Notes under the pieces: model-generated
Seen by the model: only the letters and a program-made list of their open reading frames with translations
What the model was told of the DNA's origin: nothing
Database searches by the model: none
Shown: one piece after another, positions 46,946 to 55,750 of the stretch
How the letters are laid out: every line of letters begins with the position of its first letter
Position numbering within the stretch: position 1 is the first letter of the stretch
Origin: an uncultured Clostridia bacterium
GTDB lineage: Bacteria; Bacillota; Clostridia; Oscillospirales; CAG-272
Length of the DNA stretch: 64,000 bases
Assembly (NCBI GenBank): GCA_947631765.1
Contig: CANRMP010000003.1
Coordinates: 105,052-169,051, forward strand
Direction of reading: 5' to 3'
Translations under genes and position numbers: made by a program

Positions 46946-47839
46946 ATGGCAAACGACAAAACAGAAGGCATGACAAACCAAAACATAAACTGGTTCCCGG
47001 GGCATATGGCAAAAACCCGGCGGCTTATTGCCGAGTGCCTGCCGCTTGTGGACGCGGTTATTGAGATACTTGACGCAAGAATCCCCGAAAGCTCGCAAAA
47101 CCCCGAGATAGACAGAATATGCGCCTCCAAGCCACAAATAATACTTTTAAGTAAAACCTCACTTGCAAACGAGAACGCCACCAAGGCGTGGAGAAAGCAT
47201 TTTCAAAGCCTTGATAAAATATGTATTCCCTGTGATTTTATCACGAGCTTCGGGATATCCGATATAGTCCCCGCCGTGCGCACACAGCTTGCCGAAAAAA
47301 TAGCAAAAAACGAGCAAAAGGGAATGTCGGGCAAGGCAATACGGGCGATGGTCGTCGGCATTCCGAACGTCGGAAAATCCTCTTTTATCAATAAATTCGC
47401 CGCCGCCAAAAAAGCCAAGGTTGAAAACCGACCGGGAGTCACTTTGGCAAAGCAGTGGATAAAATGTCAAAACGGGATAGAGCTTTTGGACACTCCTGGA
47501 GTGCTCTGGCCGAAATTCGACGAGCGAACTGTTGCCGAGAACCTTGCAATCACCGGCGCCATTAAGGACACGATTCTTGACACCGAGGAAATTGCAACCG
47601 TGCTTTGCAGTCGCCTTGCAAGAGTAGCGCCCCGTCAGCTTGCGGCGCGCTACAATCTTGACGAAAGCGATATAGAAAATCTGCCTTCCTATGAGCTTTT
47701 TGAGCTGATAGGCAAAAAGCGCGGCCTTCTCATAAAAGGCGGCAATATCGACAGCGAGAGAACCTCTCTTATGCTGCTTGACGAATTCAGAAGCGCAAAA
47801 ATCGGAAGAATCAGTCTTGAAGTGCCGCAGGAATGGTAA
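46946..47839 (+). CDS. ylqF: ribosome assembly GTPase RbgA/YlqF
   Basis: A 297-residue circularly permuted GTPase that helps late 50S assembly. WFPGHMAKTRR at the N terminus is diagnostic. In permuted order: G4 region at 69-72 reads SKTS where NKxD is expected, G1 GIPNVGKSS (138-146), G3 DTPG (182-185). A C-terminal helical domain follows. The ATG at 46946 has no clear ribosome binding site; an ATG at 46970 starting MTNQNINWFPGH is an alternative closer to the family start. It follows the fusion gene by 24 bases and rnhB follows by 4. Confidence 0.93.
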   Translation: MANDKTEGMTNQNINWFPGHMAKTRRLIAECLPLVDAVIEILDARIPESSQNPEIDRICASKPQIILLSKTSLANENATKAWRKHFQSLDKICIPCDFITSFGISDIVPAVRTQLAEKIAKNEQKGMSGKAIRAMVVGIPNVGKSSFINKFAAAKKAKVENRPGVTLAKQWIKCQNGIELLDTPGVLWPKFDERTVAENLAITGAIKDTILDTEEIATVLCSRLARVAPRQLAARYNLDESDIENLPSYELFELIGKKRGLLIKGGNIDSERTSLMLLDEFRSAKIGRISLEVPQEW

Positions 47840-47843
47840 ATTT

Positions 47844-48440
47844 ATGCCGTCATACGAAATTGAAAACGAATATTACAAGGAAGGGCTTATTGTTGCGGGA
47901 ACAGATGAAGCCGGCAGAGGTCCCCTTGCGGGACCGGTATTTGCTGCGGCGGTCATTCTCCCGCGCGGGCTTGTTATAGAAGGGCTTGACGACAGCAAAA
48001 AGCTGAGCGGAAAAAAGCGAGAAGCGCTTTTTGATATAATATGCGAGAAAGCCGTATCGTACGGCGTCGCTTCGGCGTCGGTTGACGAGATTGACAGTAT
48101 TAATATTCTCAACGCGTCGCAGCTTGCAATGCGCCGCGCTGTTGAAATGCTCTCCCCCGAGCCGGATATGCTTCTTGTGGACGGAAATATCGCAAGGGGC
48201 TTTAACACTCGAACCAGAACCGTGGTAAAGGGAGACAGCATATCGATGTCAATTGCAGCCGCCTCGATTCTTGCAAAGGTATCAAGGGACAGGCTTTGTC
48301 TCGAGCTTGACAAAATGTACCCCGAATACTCTTTTGCGGTACATAAAGGGTACCCCACAAAGCTGCATATGGAGCTTGTGAGAAAATACGGTCCCTGCCC
48401 TGCCCACAGAAAAACTTTTTTAAAATTTCTCGACAAATGA
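47844..48440 (+). CDS. rnhB: ribonuclease HII
   Basis: A 198-residue RNase HII, which cuts RNA-DNA hybrids and single ribonucleotides in DNA. The catalytic DEAGRG is in VAGTDEAGRGPLAGPV, with further acidic residues in LVDGN and the C-terminal VHKGYPTKLHMELVRKYGPC (given as HKGYPTKLH and RKYGPCPAHR). ATG at 47844, with AGGA about 13 bases upstream inside the end of ylqF. It overlaps yraN by four bases. Confidence 0.95.
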   Translation: MPSYEIENEYYKEGLIVAGTDEAGRGPLAGPVFAAAVILPRGLVIEGLDDSKKLSGKKREALFDIICEKAVSYGVASASVDEIDSINILNASQLAMRRAVEMLSPEPDMLLVDGNIARGFNTRTRTVVKGDSISMSIAAASILAKVSRDRLCLELDKMYPEYSFAVHKGYPTKLHMELVRKYGPCPAHRKTFLKFLDK

Positions 48441-48823
48441 AACAGTTAATGCAAAACACAAGAGATTTCGGAAAGGCGTGCGAGGGCGCCGCCTGTGACT
48501 ACCTTCTAAAAAAAGGATACAAAATAAAAGAGCGGAACTTCACGGTTAAAGGCGGAGAAATAGACATTGTCGCCGAGGACGGGGACTACATTGTTTTTGT
48601 CGAGGTCAAGGCGCGCCGCCAAGGCTACGATGTTTCAAAATACGGTCGTCCCTCTGATGCGGTAAACGAAGCCAAAAAAGCGCATTTTCGAAGCGCGGTG
48701 CGCGAGTATCTTTACAAAAAAGGCAGCCGCAAAAAGCCGAGAATCGACGTTATTGAAATATACGTCGGCGACCATGGGGATGCTTTTTCAATGGATATTA
48801 AGCATTATATCGCCGCTTTTTAA
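48437..48823 (+). CDS. yraN: YraN/UPF0102 family nuclease-like protein
   Basis: A 128-residue member of UPF0102, a small restriction-endonuclease-like fold. GGEIDIVAEDGDYIVFVEVK contains the D-ExK nuclease triad (Asp in EIDIV, Glu and Lys in VEVK). Its substrate is not established; it is found with rnhB in many genomes, suggesting a role in nucleic acid repair. The ATG overlaps the rnhB stop codon (ATGA). Followed by thrC after 42 bases. Confidence 0.93.
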   Translation: MKQLMQNTRDFGKACEGAACDYLLKKGYKIKERNFTVKGGEIDIVAEDGDYIVFVEVKARRQGYDVSKYGRPSDAVNEAKKAHFRSAVREYLYKKGSRKKPRIDVIEIYVGDHGDAFSMDIKHYIAAF

Positions 48824-48865
48824 AGTTTAAAATTTTATAAAATCACGCAGTAAAGGAATTAAATT

Positions 48866-50341
48866 ATGTTATATAAAAGCACGCGCGGCGGAGAAAGGGT
48901 CACATCCGCCGTCGCCATTAAAAACGGAATCGCAAGCGACGGGGGGCTGTACATGCCCGAGGCTCTTCCCTCTCTTTCGGAAAATGATATAAAGTCGCTC
49001 TCCCTTCTTTCATATCCCGAAAGGGCGGCCAAAATTCTCTCTCTTTTTCTTGAGGATTATACCTTAGAGGAGCTTTCCCGGGACTGCAAGAGTGCGTATT
49101 CCCCCAAAAGCTTCCCAAACGGCGCGGCGCCTATCGCATATCTCGGTGAGGACACGGGCGTTCTTGAGCTTTGGCACGGTCCGACCTGCGCCTTTAAAGA
49201 CATGGCGCTTCAAATAATGCCCCGTCTGCTTTCCCGCGCCCTTACCAAAACCGGAGAAACAAGAAAGGCGCTCATCCTTGTGGCAACCTCGGGAGACACC
49301 GGCAAGGCGGCGCTTGAAGGCTTTCGTGACGTCGAGCGCACCGGTATTATGGTCTTTTTCCCCGCCAACGGCGTAAGCCGTGCCCAAAAAAGGCAGATGA
49401 TAACTCAAGAAGGCTCAAATGTCAACGTTTGCGCAATACGCGGCAATTTTGACGACGCGCAGACCGGAGTTAAAAACATCTTTGCCGACACGGAGTTTGC
49501 AGAGGAGCTTTCAAAAAAAGGAGTGTTCCTTTCAAGCGCCAACTCAATAAACTGGGGTCGGCTGGCGCCTCAGATAGTTTACTATATATCCGCATACTGC
49601 GACATGCAAAAAAGCGGCAAAATAGCTTCGGGCGAGCTTATTGACATATGCGTTCCCACCGGCAATTTCGGCAACATACTTGCCGCATATATCGCAAAGA
49701 AAATGGGTATGCCCTTTCGCAGACTTATCTGCGCTTCAAACATCAATAACGTTCTCACCGATTTTATAAGAAGCGGCACATATGACAGAAACCGCGTGTT
49801 TCACACCACCATGTCCCCTTCAATGGACATTCTTATTTCAAGCAATCTTGAAAGACTGCTATATTTGACGGCGGGCGAGCAAAAATGCGCCGAATATATG
49901 AAATCTCTTTCAAAGCTCGGCAAATATACCGTAGAAGGCGACGTGCTTTTGAAAATTCAAAAGGACTTTGAGGGCTTTTTCTGTACAGAGGAAGAGTGCC
50001 TTGCGACTATCGGGCGCACTTTTGAGACTTACGGCTATCTTGTCGACACGCACACCGCCGTTGCCCTTCACTCGGCAGAGGCAGCAAGAAAAGACGGCAC
50101 AAAAATGCTTGTCGCTTCAACTGCAAGTCCTTATAAATTCGCTCCATTTGTGGCAAGGGCGCTCGGTATTTGCGACAAGGGCGAGGACCCCGAGATTTTC
50201 GAGCGCATTTCAAAGTATACAAAAACCGAAATACCCTCACCCCTGTCGTCGGTTTTCAGTAAGGAAATTCGCTTTGAGAAAAACGTCGATATCGGTTCAA
50301 TGAAGGACGCCGTCAGGGACTTTACAAAATCTTTGGTTTAA
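48866..50341 (+). CDS. thrC: threonine synthase
   Basis: A 491-residue PLP enzyme (fold type II) that turns O-phosphohomoserine into threonine. The PLP lysine is in PTCAFKDMALQ, the phosphate-binding loop in ATSGDTGKAALEG, and SSANSINWGRLAPQ is the thrC signature. Length and the extended N-terminal domain fit the longer bacterial ThrC class. AAAGGA precedes the ATG. It follows yraN on the same strand, and the first gene of this string encodes the proposed homoserine kinase that would make its substrate. Confidence 0.95.
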   Translation: MLYKSTRGGERVTSAVAIKNGIASDGGLYMPEALPSLSENDIKSLSLLSYPERAAKILSLFLEDYTLEELSRDCKSAYSPKSFPNGAAPIAYLGEDTGVLELWHGPTCAFKDMALQIMPRLLSRALTKTGETRKALILVATSGDTGKAALEGFRDVERTGIMVFFPANGVSRAQKRQMITQEGSNVNVCAIRGNFDDAQTGVKNIFADTEFAEELSKKGVFLSSANSINWGRLAPQIVYYISAYCDMQKSGKIASGELIDICVPTGNFGNILAAYIAKKMGMPFRRLICASNINNVLTDFIRSGTYDRNRVFHTTMSPSMDILISSNLERLLYLTAGEQKCAEYMKSLSKLGKYTVEGDVLLKIQKDFEGFFCTEEECLATIGRTFETYGYLVDTHTAVALHSAEAARKDGTKMLVASTASPYKFAPFVARALGICDKGEDPEIFERISKYTKTEIPSPLSSVFSKEIRFEKNVDIGSMKDAVRDFTKSLV

Positions 50342-50483
50342 AGGTGGCGCAGACCGTATCGGTACAGCTTGAAGCGTAATTCGGTCCCACCGCTATTCGC
50401 TCTGCATGACAGGTGCAGTCCTCTCCGTGGTATTCGCAGTTTTTCACATTGCAGAATATTTTCTGATTTGAATTATTTTTCAT
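50322..50483 (-). CDS. DUF1540 small cysteine-rich protein
   Basis: A 53-residue gene below the usual ORF size limit. It starts MKNNSNQKIF and carries CNVKNCEYHGEDCTCHAERI, AVGPNYASSC and TDTVCATFKPK: the DUF1540 pattern CxVxxCxYHxxxxC...A..I.VG......C..T.CxTF. Cysteines at 11, 16, 23, 25, 40 and 45 plus His19 and His26 could bind metal. Such proteins are common in spore-forming Clostridia and have no known function. AAAGG lies about 15 bases before the ATG. Its last 20 bases overlap the end of thrC tail to tail. It explains the GC-rich stretch after thrC. Confidence 0.85.
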   Translation of the reverse strand: MKNNSNQKIFCNVKNCEYHGEDCTCHAERIAVGPNYASSCTDTVCATFKPKIL

Positions 50484-50641
50484 TGCTTTATATAAAACCT
50501 TTCGGATATTATTTTGTGAAGCTCACGGATATAGTTTTGCTTTTAGTCAAAATTTTATTCAAATATTCAAAGCCTTGGGCACGGCAAAAAGCATACCGAA
50601 AGAAAAAAAATAAATATTTACCTCAAAATATAAGGTGCAAA
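50484..50641. other. divergent spacer between DUF1540 gene and phosphoesterase
   Basis: AT-rich, must contain promoters for both flanking genes, but I find no pair of hexamers with good spacing on either strand. The phosphoesterase frame stays open through this region only by chance. Confidence 0.4.
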
Positions 50642-51352
50642 ATGGCAATATACGCTCTTTCGGACACTCATTTGTCCTTTTCGTCGCAAAAGCCGATGGA
50701 CATATTCGGCTCACGGTGGAAAAATCACGAAAACAAAATAGAATGGTTCTGGAAGAACACGGTAAAGGACGATGACTTTGTGGTCATTGCGGGTGATATT
50801 TCATGGGGACTGACTCTTGACGAGGCGGCAGGCGATCTTAAATTTCTCGCTTCCCTTCCCGGCAAAAAGATCCTCATAAAAGGAAATCACGACTATTGGT
50901 GGTCATCCTTAAAAAAAATCGACGATCTTTTTAAAAAAGAAGGAATTGACAATATTTTTCTCATTCAGAACAATTCGATAAACGCCGGAGACTTTGCAAT
51001 ATGCGGAACCCGCGGCTGGTACAGCGAAAAACCGCAAAATCCGAATATCAGCTGTGACAACAAAAAAATAATCGCGCGCGAGGTCGGAAGGCTCAAAATG
51101 TCGCTAAGCCACGCAAAAGAACATTCAGACGGACGAAAAATACTGCTGTTTATGCACTTTCCGCCCGTTTTCGGCAGCTTTGTATGCCGCGAGCTTGTCG
51201 ATGTCCTTCACGAATACCAAATAGACAAATGCTGCTACGGTCATATACACGGCGTATATTCTATACCCTGCTCCGCGTTTTTCGAGGGGATAGAATTTCG
51301 CATAGTGTCCGCCGATTACCTTGATTTTCGCCCGCTTCTCATAGAAAAATGA
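50642..51352 (+). CDS. calcineurin-like metallophosphoesterase
   Basis: A 236-residue metallophosphoesterase with the five family motifs in order: YALSDTHLS, IAGDISWGL, LIKGNHDYWWS, FMHFPPV and CCYGHIHG, all metal ligands present. No signal peptide, so cytosolic. Substrate unknown; the WGLTLDEA and DYWWSS segments are typical of a Clostridial clade of uncharacterised phosphohydrolases. Start at 50642 is chosen because AAGGTG lies 5 bases upstream and the first motif begins at residue 4; the frame runs 91 codons further upstream without gene-like sequence. Confidence 0.9.
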   Translation: MAIYALSDTHLSFSSQKPMDIFGSRWKNHENKIEWFWKNTVKDDDFVVIAGDISWGLTLDEAAGDLKFLASLPGKKILIKGNHDYWWSSLKKIDDLFKKEGIDNIFLIQNNSINAGDFAICGTRGWYSEKPQNPNISCDNKKIIAREVGRLKMSLSHAKEHSDGRKILLFMHFPPVFGSFVCRELVDVLHEYQIDKCCYGHIHGVYSIPCSAFFEGIEFRIVSADYLDFRPLLIEK

Positions 51353-51392
51353 AAATCGTTTCAAATAAATATCGGCAAAATAAAAAAAGTAC

Positions 51393-51421
51393 TTGACATT
51401 GAGGGCGTTTTTGCGTAAAAT
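51393..51421 (+). promoter_or_regulatory. promoter of tig-clpP-clpX
   Basis: TTGACA at 51393-51398, 17-base spacer, TAAAAT at 51416-51421, with a leader of about 70 bases. No CIRCE or CtsR-type repeat is evident. Confidence 0.85.
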
Positions 51422-51499
51422 GGTATAGTTAACTGCATTTATGCAGCATGAATATTAAAAAACAAATTGTGTAAATAAACATCCGGAGGATAAACAAAA

Positions 51500-52786
51500 A
51501 TGAGTTTAAAAAGTGTAACCAAACCCGAGACCAACGTTGCCGTTTTGGAAATCGGCATCGACGCGGACAAATTTAACAGCGCCGTAACTGCGGTATACAA
51601 CCGCAAGAAGAATGATATCACAGTTCCGGGCTTCAGAAAAGGAAAGGCACCGCGCCATCTTATCGAGCAGATGTACGGAGAGGGAATCTTCTATGAGGAC
51701 GCCCTTAATCAGCTTATTCCCGAGGCATTTGAAGAAGCGCTTAAAGAATCCGCGCTTACAATTGTGGCGTCTCCGGAGTACGAGCTTAAATCGGTAAGCA
51801 AAACAGAGGGCGTTGTAATTGAAGCAAAGGTTGTGACAAAGCCCGAGGTAAACGTTAAAGAATACAAAGGAATCGAAATAACAAGAAAAGTCGAGCCCGT
51901 CACAGACGAGGATATTGACGCCGAAATAAAGAGAACGCAGGAGCGCAATTCAAGAACAACCGACGTTGAAGGTCGCGCCGCACAAATGGGGGACACAGTC
52001 AACATCGACTACGAGGGACTAAAAGACAATATTCCCTTTGACGGCGGCAAGGACACGGGCTTTGACCTTAAGCTCGGCTCCGGTCAGTTCATCCCCGGCT
52101 TTGAAGAAAAGATAGTCGGGCATAATATCGGAGAAGAATTTGACATTGACGTCACCTTCCCCGAAGATTATCACGCCAAGGAGCTTGCGGGTGCGCCCGT
52201 TATATTCAAAATAAAGCTCAACGCCATTAAGGAAACGGTGCTTCCCGAGCTTGACGACGAATTTGCAAAGGACGTATCCGAATTTGACACATTTGATGAA
52301 TATAAGGCAAGCGTAAAGGCTAAACTCGAAGAGAAAGCTACAAAGGCGGCGGACAACGCGGTCGACGAGCAGATTATAAACTCGCTTATCGACAGACTCG
52401 AGGCGGATATTCCCGAGGCGATGTTTGTTCAGGAAACCGAGAACTTCGTCCGCGACTATGACAACAATCTCAGAATGCAGGGACTCAAGCTTTCCGATTA
52501 TCTCAAATTCACAAATTCAACCCTTGACGACGTTCGCGCACGTCTGCGCCCTCAGGCGGAGCGGCAGGTAAAGACCCGCCTTGCGCTTGAAAAAATCGCC
52601 GAGGTTGAGAATATACAGGTCAGCGAGAAGGAGCTTGAAGAAGAATACGCTTCTCTTGCAAAAGCCTATAATTTGGAGGTTGAAAAGGTCAAGGAGCTTG
52701 TTACAGCCGAGAATCTTACCGCCGACAAAAAAGTTCAAAAAGCCGTTGCCTTTGTAAAGGACAACGCCGTTATCAAAGAAGATTGA
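51500..52786 (+). CDS. tig: trigger factor
   Basis: A 428-residue ribosome-bound chaperone and prolyl isomerase. Ribosome-binding domain (1 to about 145) with [19 protein letters not shown], of which GFRKGKAP is the L23-binding signature; FKBP-type PPIase domain (about 160-245) with [11 protein letters not shown] and [16 protein letters not shown]; helical C-terminal chaperone arms (about 260-428). CGGAGG precedes the ATG. First gene of the tig-clpP-clpX unit, the widespread bacterial arrangement. Confidence 0.97.
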   Translation: MSLKSVTKPETNVAVLEIGIDADKFNSAVTAVYNRKKNDITVPGFRKGKAPRHLIEQMYGEGIFYEDALNQLIPEAFEEALKESALTIVASPEYELKSVSKTEGVVIEAKVVTKPEVNVKEYKGIEITRKVEPVTDEDIDAEIKRTQERNSRTTDVEGRAAQMGDTVNIDYEGLKDNIPFDGGKDTGFDLKLGSGQFIPGFEEKIVGHNIGEEFDIDVTFPEDYHAKELAGAPVIFKIKLNAIKETVLPELDDEFAKDVSEFDTFDEYKASVKAKLEEKATKAADNAVDEQIINSLIDRLEADIPEAMFVQETENFVRDYDNNLRMQGLKLSDYLKFTNSTLDDVRARLRPQAERQVKTRLALEKIAEVENIQVSEKELEEEYASLAKAYNLEVEKVKELVTAENLTADKKVQKAVAFVKDNAVIKED

Positions 52787-52823
52787 CATTTCCCCAAACA
52801 GATTTTATCAAGGAGGCACTTAT

Positions 52824-53408
52824 ATGGCACTTGTACCAACCGTAATTGAACAAACCGGCAGAGGCGAGAGAGCCTATGATATATATTCAAGACTGCTCAA
52901 CGACCGGATTATTTTCCTTTCCGATGAGATAAACGACGTGACGGCGTCCCTTGTGGTCGCTCAGCTCATCTTTCTTGAAGCGCAGGATCCGGACAAAGAC
53001 ATCGCGCTTTATATCAACAGCCCGGGAGGCTCGGTAACATCGGGCATGGCGATTTACGACACGATGAATTTCATAAAGTGCGACGTTGCAACCTATTGCA
53101 TCGGAATGGCTGCAAGCATGGGCGCCTTTCTTCTCTCCAGCGGCGCAAAAGGTAAAAGATATGCCCTTCCCAACAGCGAAATTATGATTCACCAGCCGCT
53201 CGGCGGAATGCAGGGTCAGGCGACAGACATAAAAATTCACGCCGACCACATTTTAAGAACGAGAGACACCCTCAACAGAATCCTTGCCGAGAATACGGGC
53301 AAGGACCTTGAAATAATCGCCAGGGATACCGAGCGCGACAATTTTATGACGGCAGATCAGGCTTGCAAATACGGTCTTGTGGATAAGGTCATCGACAAAC
53401 ATATTTAA
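52824..53408 (+). CDS. clpP: ATP-dependent Clp protease, proteolytic subunit
   Basis: A 194-residue serine protease that forms the two-ring ClpP barrel. Catalytic triad: Ser98 (GMAASMGA), His123 (MIHQPLGG) and Asp172 (DTERDNFM). [16 protein letters not shown] lines the active site. AAGGAGG precedes the ATG. It follows tig by 37 bases and pairs with clpX downstream. Short propeptide as usual in Firmicutes. Confidence 0.98.
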   Translation: MALVPTVIEQTGRGERAYDIYSRLLNDRIIFLSDEINDVTASLVVAQLIFLEAQDPDKDIALYINSPGGSVTSGMAIYDTMNFIKCDVATYCIGMAASMGAFLLSSGAKGKRYALPNSEIMIHQPLGGMQGQATDIKIHADHILRTRDTLNRILAENTGKDLEIIARDTERDNFMTADQACKYGLVDKVIDKHI

Positions 53409-53441
53409 AAACGGCAAAAAGCGCCGATTAAAAGAATTTAC

Positions 53442-53474
53442 TTAGGGGCTGTATTTTATTTTGGCAGCCCCTAA
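53442..53474. repeat. perfect 10-bp hairpin between clpP and clpX
   Basis: TTAGGGGCTG (53442-53451) pairs with CAGCCCCTAA (53465-53474), loop of 13 bases. It is followed by AT-rich sequence without a T run. It could slow transcription or process the mRNA between the genes. Confidence 0.6.
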
Positions 53475-53532
53475 TTATAAAAAATATCAGGAGAATAGTC
53501 TGAAGACCTTTCAGACGTCTGTTTTTTCAGTT

Positions 53533-54855
53533 ATGCCAACCAACACACCAAAAGAGCGGCGCTGTTCCTTCTGCGGGCGCCCTGAACAGCTTGTTGAATT
53601 TCTCATACCTTCAACACAGAACACATATATATGCGACAACTGCGTTGACGTGTGCGCAACTATAATTGACGAACAAAGAGCACTGCTTGCAGAGAACACT
53701 CCCGACTCTATCGAAAGTCTGCCAAAGCCCATAGAGCTTAAAAACTACCTTGATGAATACGTTATAGGTCAGGACGCCGCAAAAAAAGCGCTTGCGGTCG
53801 CGGTTTACAACCACTACAAGCGAATAACGACAATGAAGAAAAATCCCGCTTCCCGTAGAGGCAGAAAGCCGAAGGTCGCCGACCTTCAAAACAAAAGCGG
53901 GAAAAATGACGTTGAAATTCAAAAGTCAAACGTGCTTTTGCTCGGTCCGACGGGGGTCGGAAAGACCTTTCTTGCCCAAAGCCTTGCCAAGGCGCTCAAC
54001 GTGCCCTTTGCCATTGCCGACGCCACAACCTTAACCGAGGCGGGATATGTGGGCGAGGACGTAGAAAACATATTGCTAAGGCTTATACAGGCGGCGGATT
54101 ACAACATCGAACGCGCCGAGACAGGTATTATTTATATCGACGAAATAGACAAAATATCAAGAAGAAGCGAAAATCGCTCGATAACAAGAGACGTTTCCGG
54201 AGAGGGCGTTCAACAGGCGCTGCTGAAAATTCTCGAAGGAACAGTTGCCAACGTTCCCCCGCAGGGAGGAAGAAAGCATCCGAGCCAGGACTTTATACAA
54301 ATCAATACCGAAAATATTCTCTTTATTTGCGGAGGCGCCTTTGACGGGCTTGAGGAGATAGTTGAAAAGAGGCTTGCCAAGACCTCCGTTATGGGATTCG
54401 GAGGCGAGGTTGCCACAAGGGAGGAAAAGGAAAGGACAAACGTCCTCTCAAACGTCACACCTCACGATATCGTAAAATACGGTCTTATTCCAGAGCTTGT
54501 GGGCAGAATACCGGTTATTGTCACGCTTGACAAGCTTGACGCAAATATGTTAAAGCGGATTCTGACCGAGCCGAAAAACGCTCTTATTAAGCAATATCAG
54601 GCGCTTATCGGCATGGATAACGCCGAGCTTATATTCGACGACTCGGCGCTTTGCCGTATAGCGGAGCTTGCAATTGAGAGAAAGACGGGTGCAAGAGGAC
54701 TTCGCGCAATACTTGAGGACACGATGCTTGATATAATGTTCGACCTGCCTTCAAGAGACGACGTTGAAAGCGTTATTATCACAGCGGCGACGGTTGACAA
54801 AAAGGAGCCGCCAACGCTGATATTAAAGGAAAATAATATTTTGGCGTCTTCATAA
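53533..54855 (+). CDS. clpX: ATP-dependent Clp protease ATPase subunit ClpX
   Basis: A 440-residue AAA+ unfoldase that feeds ClpP. N-terminal C4 zinc domain ([10 protein letters not shown] and [10 protein letters not shown]), Walker [11 protein letters not shown], Walker [12 protein letters not shown], pore loop GYVGEDVE, sensor [12 protein letters not shown] and the IGF-type loop region near MGFGGEV, given as its family position. The start is uncertain: the ATG at 53533 fits the family start but has no ribosome binding site, whereas AGGAG at 53490 is spaced well for a CTG at 53500 in the same frame. Confidence 0.94.
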   Translation: MPTNTPKERRCSFCGRPEQLVEFLIPSTQNTYICDNCVDVCATIIDEQRALLAENTPDSIESLPKPIELKNYLDEYVIGQDAAKKALAVAVYNHYKRITTMKKNPASRRGRKPKVADLQNKSGKNDVEIQKSNVLLLGPTGVGKTFLAQSLAKALNVPFAIADATTLTEAGYVGEDVENILLRLIQAADYNIERAETGIIYIDEIDKISRRSENRSITRDVSGEGVQQALLKILEGTVANVPPQGGRKHPSQDFIQINTENILFICGGAFDGLEEIVEKRLAKTSVMGFGGEVATREEKERTNVLSNVTPHDIVKYGLIPELVGRIPVIVTLDKLDANMLKRILTEPKNALIKQYQALIGMDNAELIFDDSALCRIAELAIERKTGARGLRAILEDTMLDIMFDLPSRDDVESVIITAATVDKKEPPTLILKENNILASS

Positions 54856-54912
54856 AAAACCAAGCCGTGACATATTGCCGCCGGCTTGCCGAAAATTAAT
54901 ATTCAATGCCAT

Positions 54913-54978
54913 GAGAGCGCAGTTTTTTCGACTGCGCCCTCACTTTTCTCCCGCACATTTTATCTGTGCGGGATTTTG
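54913..54978 (+). terminator. tandem terminators after clpX
   Basis: First hairpin GAGAGCGCAG/CTGCGCCCTC (54913-54922 with 54932-54941), second TCCCGCACA/TGTGCGGGA (54949-54957 with 54965-54973) followed by TTTTGC. A third, weaker stem CAAGCCG/CGGCTTG lies at about 54861-54888. Confidence 0.8.
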
Positions 54979-55036
54979 CATTAATCACCAATCACTTTGC
55001 AAGTTTTTCTAAAAAGCTGCTTTTAAATGATTCTTG

Positions 55037-55558
55037 TCAATCAACCTGTTCAAGCAGTTCGGGGTCGTTAGCTTCAAGAAAATCTTTAAAAGGCTTATAA
55101 CTTATACGTTTGTCCGGAATATCGCTACTGTGTTCGTTCAAATGATCGCTGTACATCCAGAACCGAGCAATATCTGGGCGTTCTTCATCAAATGTTATTA
55201 AGGCATAAAGCGGTTTTTTGCCAAGAAACAATATTGAAGGCTCTTCGATTAAGAGCTCACAATCGTTTGCATTTATGAACCGACTTGGTACTTTATACGT
55301 TCATTCAATAAGCTTACCGTCTTTGAGCGCACCGGCGGATTCAATCATTTCATCTGTAACTTCATCATTAAAGTTGAGATAAAACTTTTGCCTTACGTTT
55401 ATTTCTTGACCGGTATAATAATCTGAAGAGTTATATTTTTGACTCATCTTTTTTATTAAACACCTGCATTCGGCATATCTTTCACCCTTCCATTCATATC
55501 CATTATCATTATCATCGTATTCTAAAGTAAAGTAAAACGTATCGTCCAAGCATTTCAC
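55037..55558 (-). pseudogene. unknown gene interrupted by one in-frame TGA
   Basis: Two open frames, 55301-55558 (85 codons, GTG start behind AAAGGAAG) and 55037-55300 (87 codons), are in the same frame and separated only by a TGA at 55301-55303. Read through, they give a 173-residue acidic protein: start MKCLDDTFYFTLEYDDNDNG, the junction GKLIE-stop-TYKVPSRF, and the end EANDPELLEQVD. The composition on both sides is alike, with regular strand-helix patterns, which supports one ancestral gene. I do not recognise the family; small acidic proteins of this type include immunity proteins, but nothing here proves that. It could be a pseudogene, a truncated 85-residue protein, or a sequencing error. 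Confidence 0.6.
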
Positions 55559-55691
55559 CTTCCTTTCTGTCTATATACTACGCTTTTAGGGCGATTTATC
55601 TCAACTTTTTTATATATTCCGAAATTTTTTTGCTTTTGGCGAGTTTTTAACCGTAATAAATTGTGCTTTACTTTTCCCTGACGCTTTACAA

Positions 55692-55725
55692 GAGCGCCGC
55701 TTTCCTTTTTAGGCAGGCGGCGCTC
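55692..55725. terminator. GC-rich hairpin between minus-strand genes
   Basis: GAGCGCCGC/GCGGCGCTC (55692-55700 with 55717-55725), loop of 16 bases, 25 bases after the stop codon of the repeat protein. On the minus strand it is followed by TTGTAAAGC, a poor U run. Confidence 0.6.
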
Positions 55726-55750
55726 AAAATAAAGTATATGATTTATTTTT

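Noticed and set aside
50342..50460. T-box-like or other structured RNA on the minus strand (AGCGGTGGGACCG)
   Set aside because: The resemblance to the T-box GGTGG-ACCGCG motif is partial and no specifier region fits. The same bases code for a convincing DUF1540 protein.
50369..50641. N-terminal extension of the phosphoesterase by 91 residues
   Set aside because: No ribosome binding site or family similarity; the first conserved motif begins four residues after the ATG at 50642.
55301..55303. Selenocysteine codon
   Set aside because: No known selenoprotein context and the residue is not in a redox-like motif; nonsense mutation is simpler.
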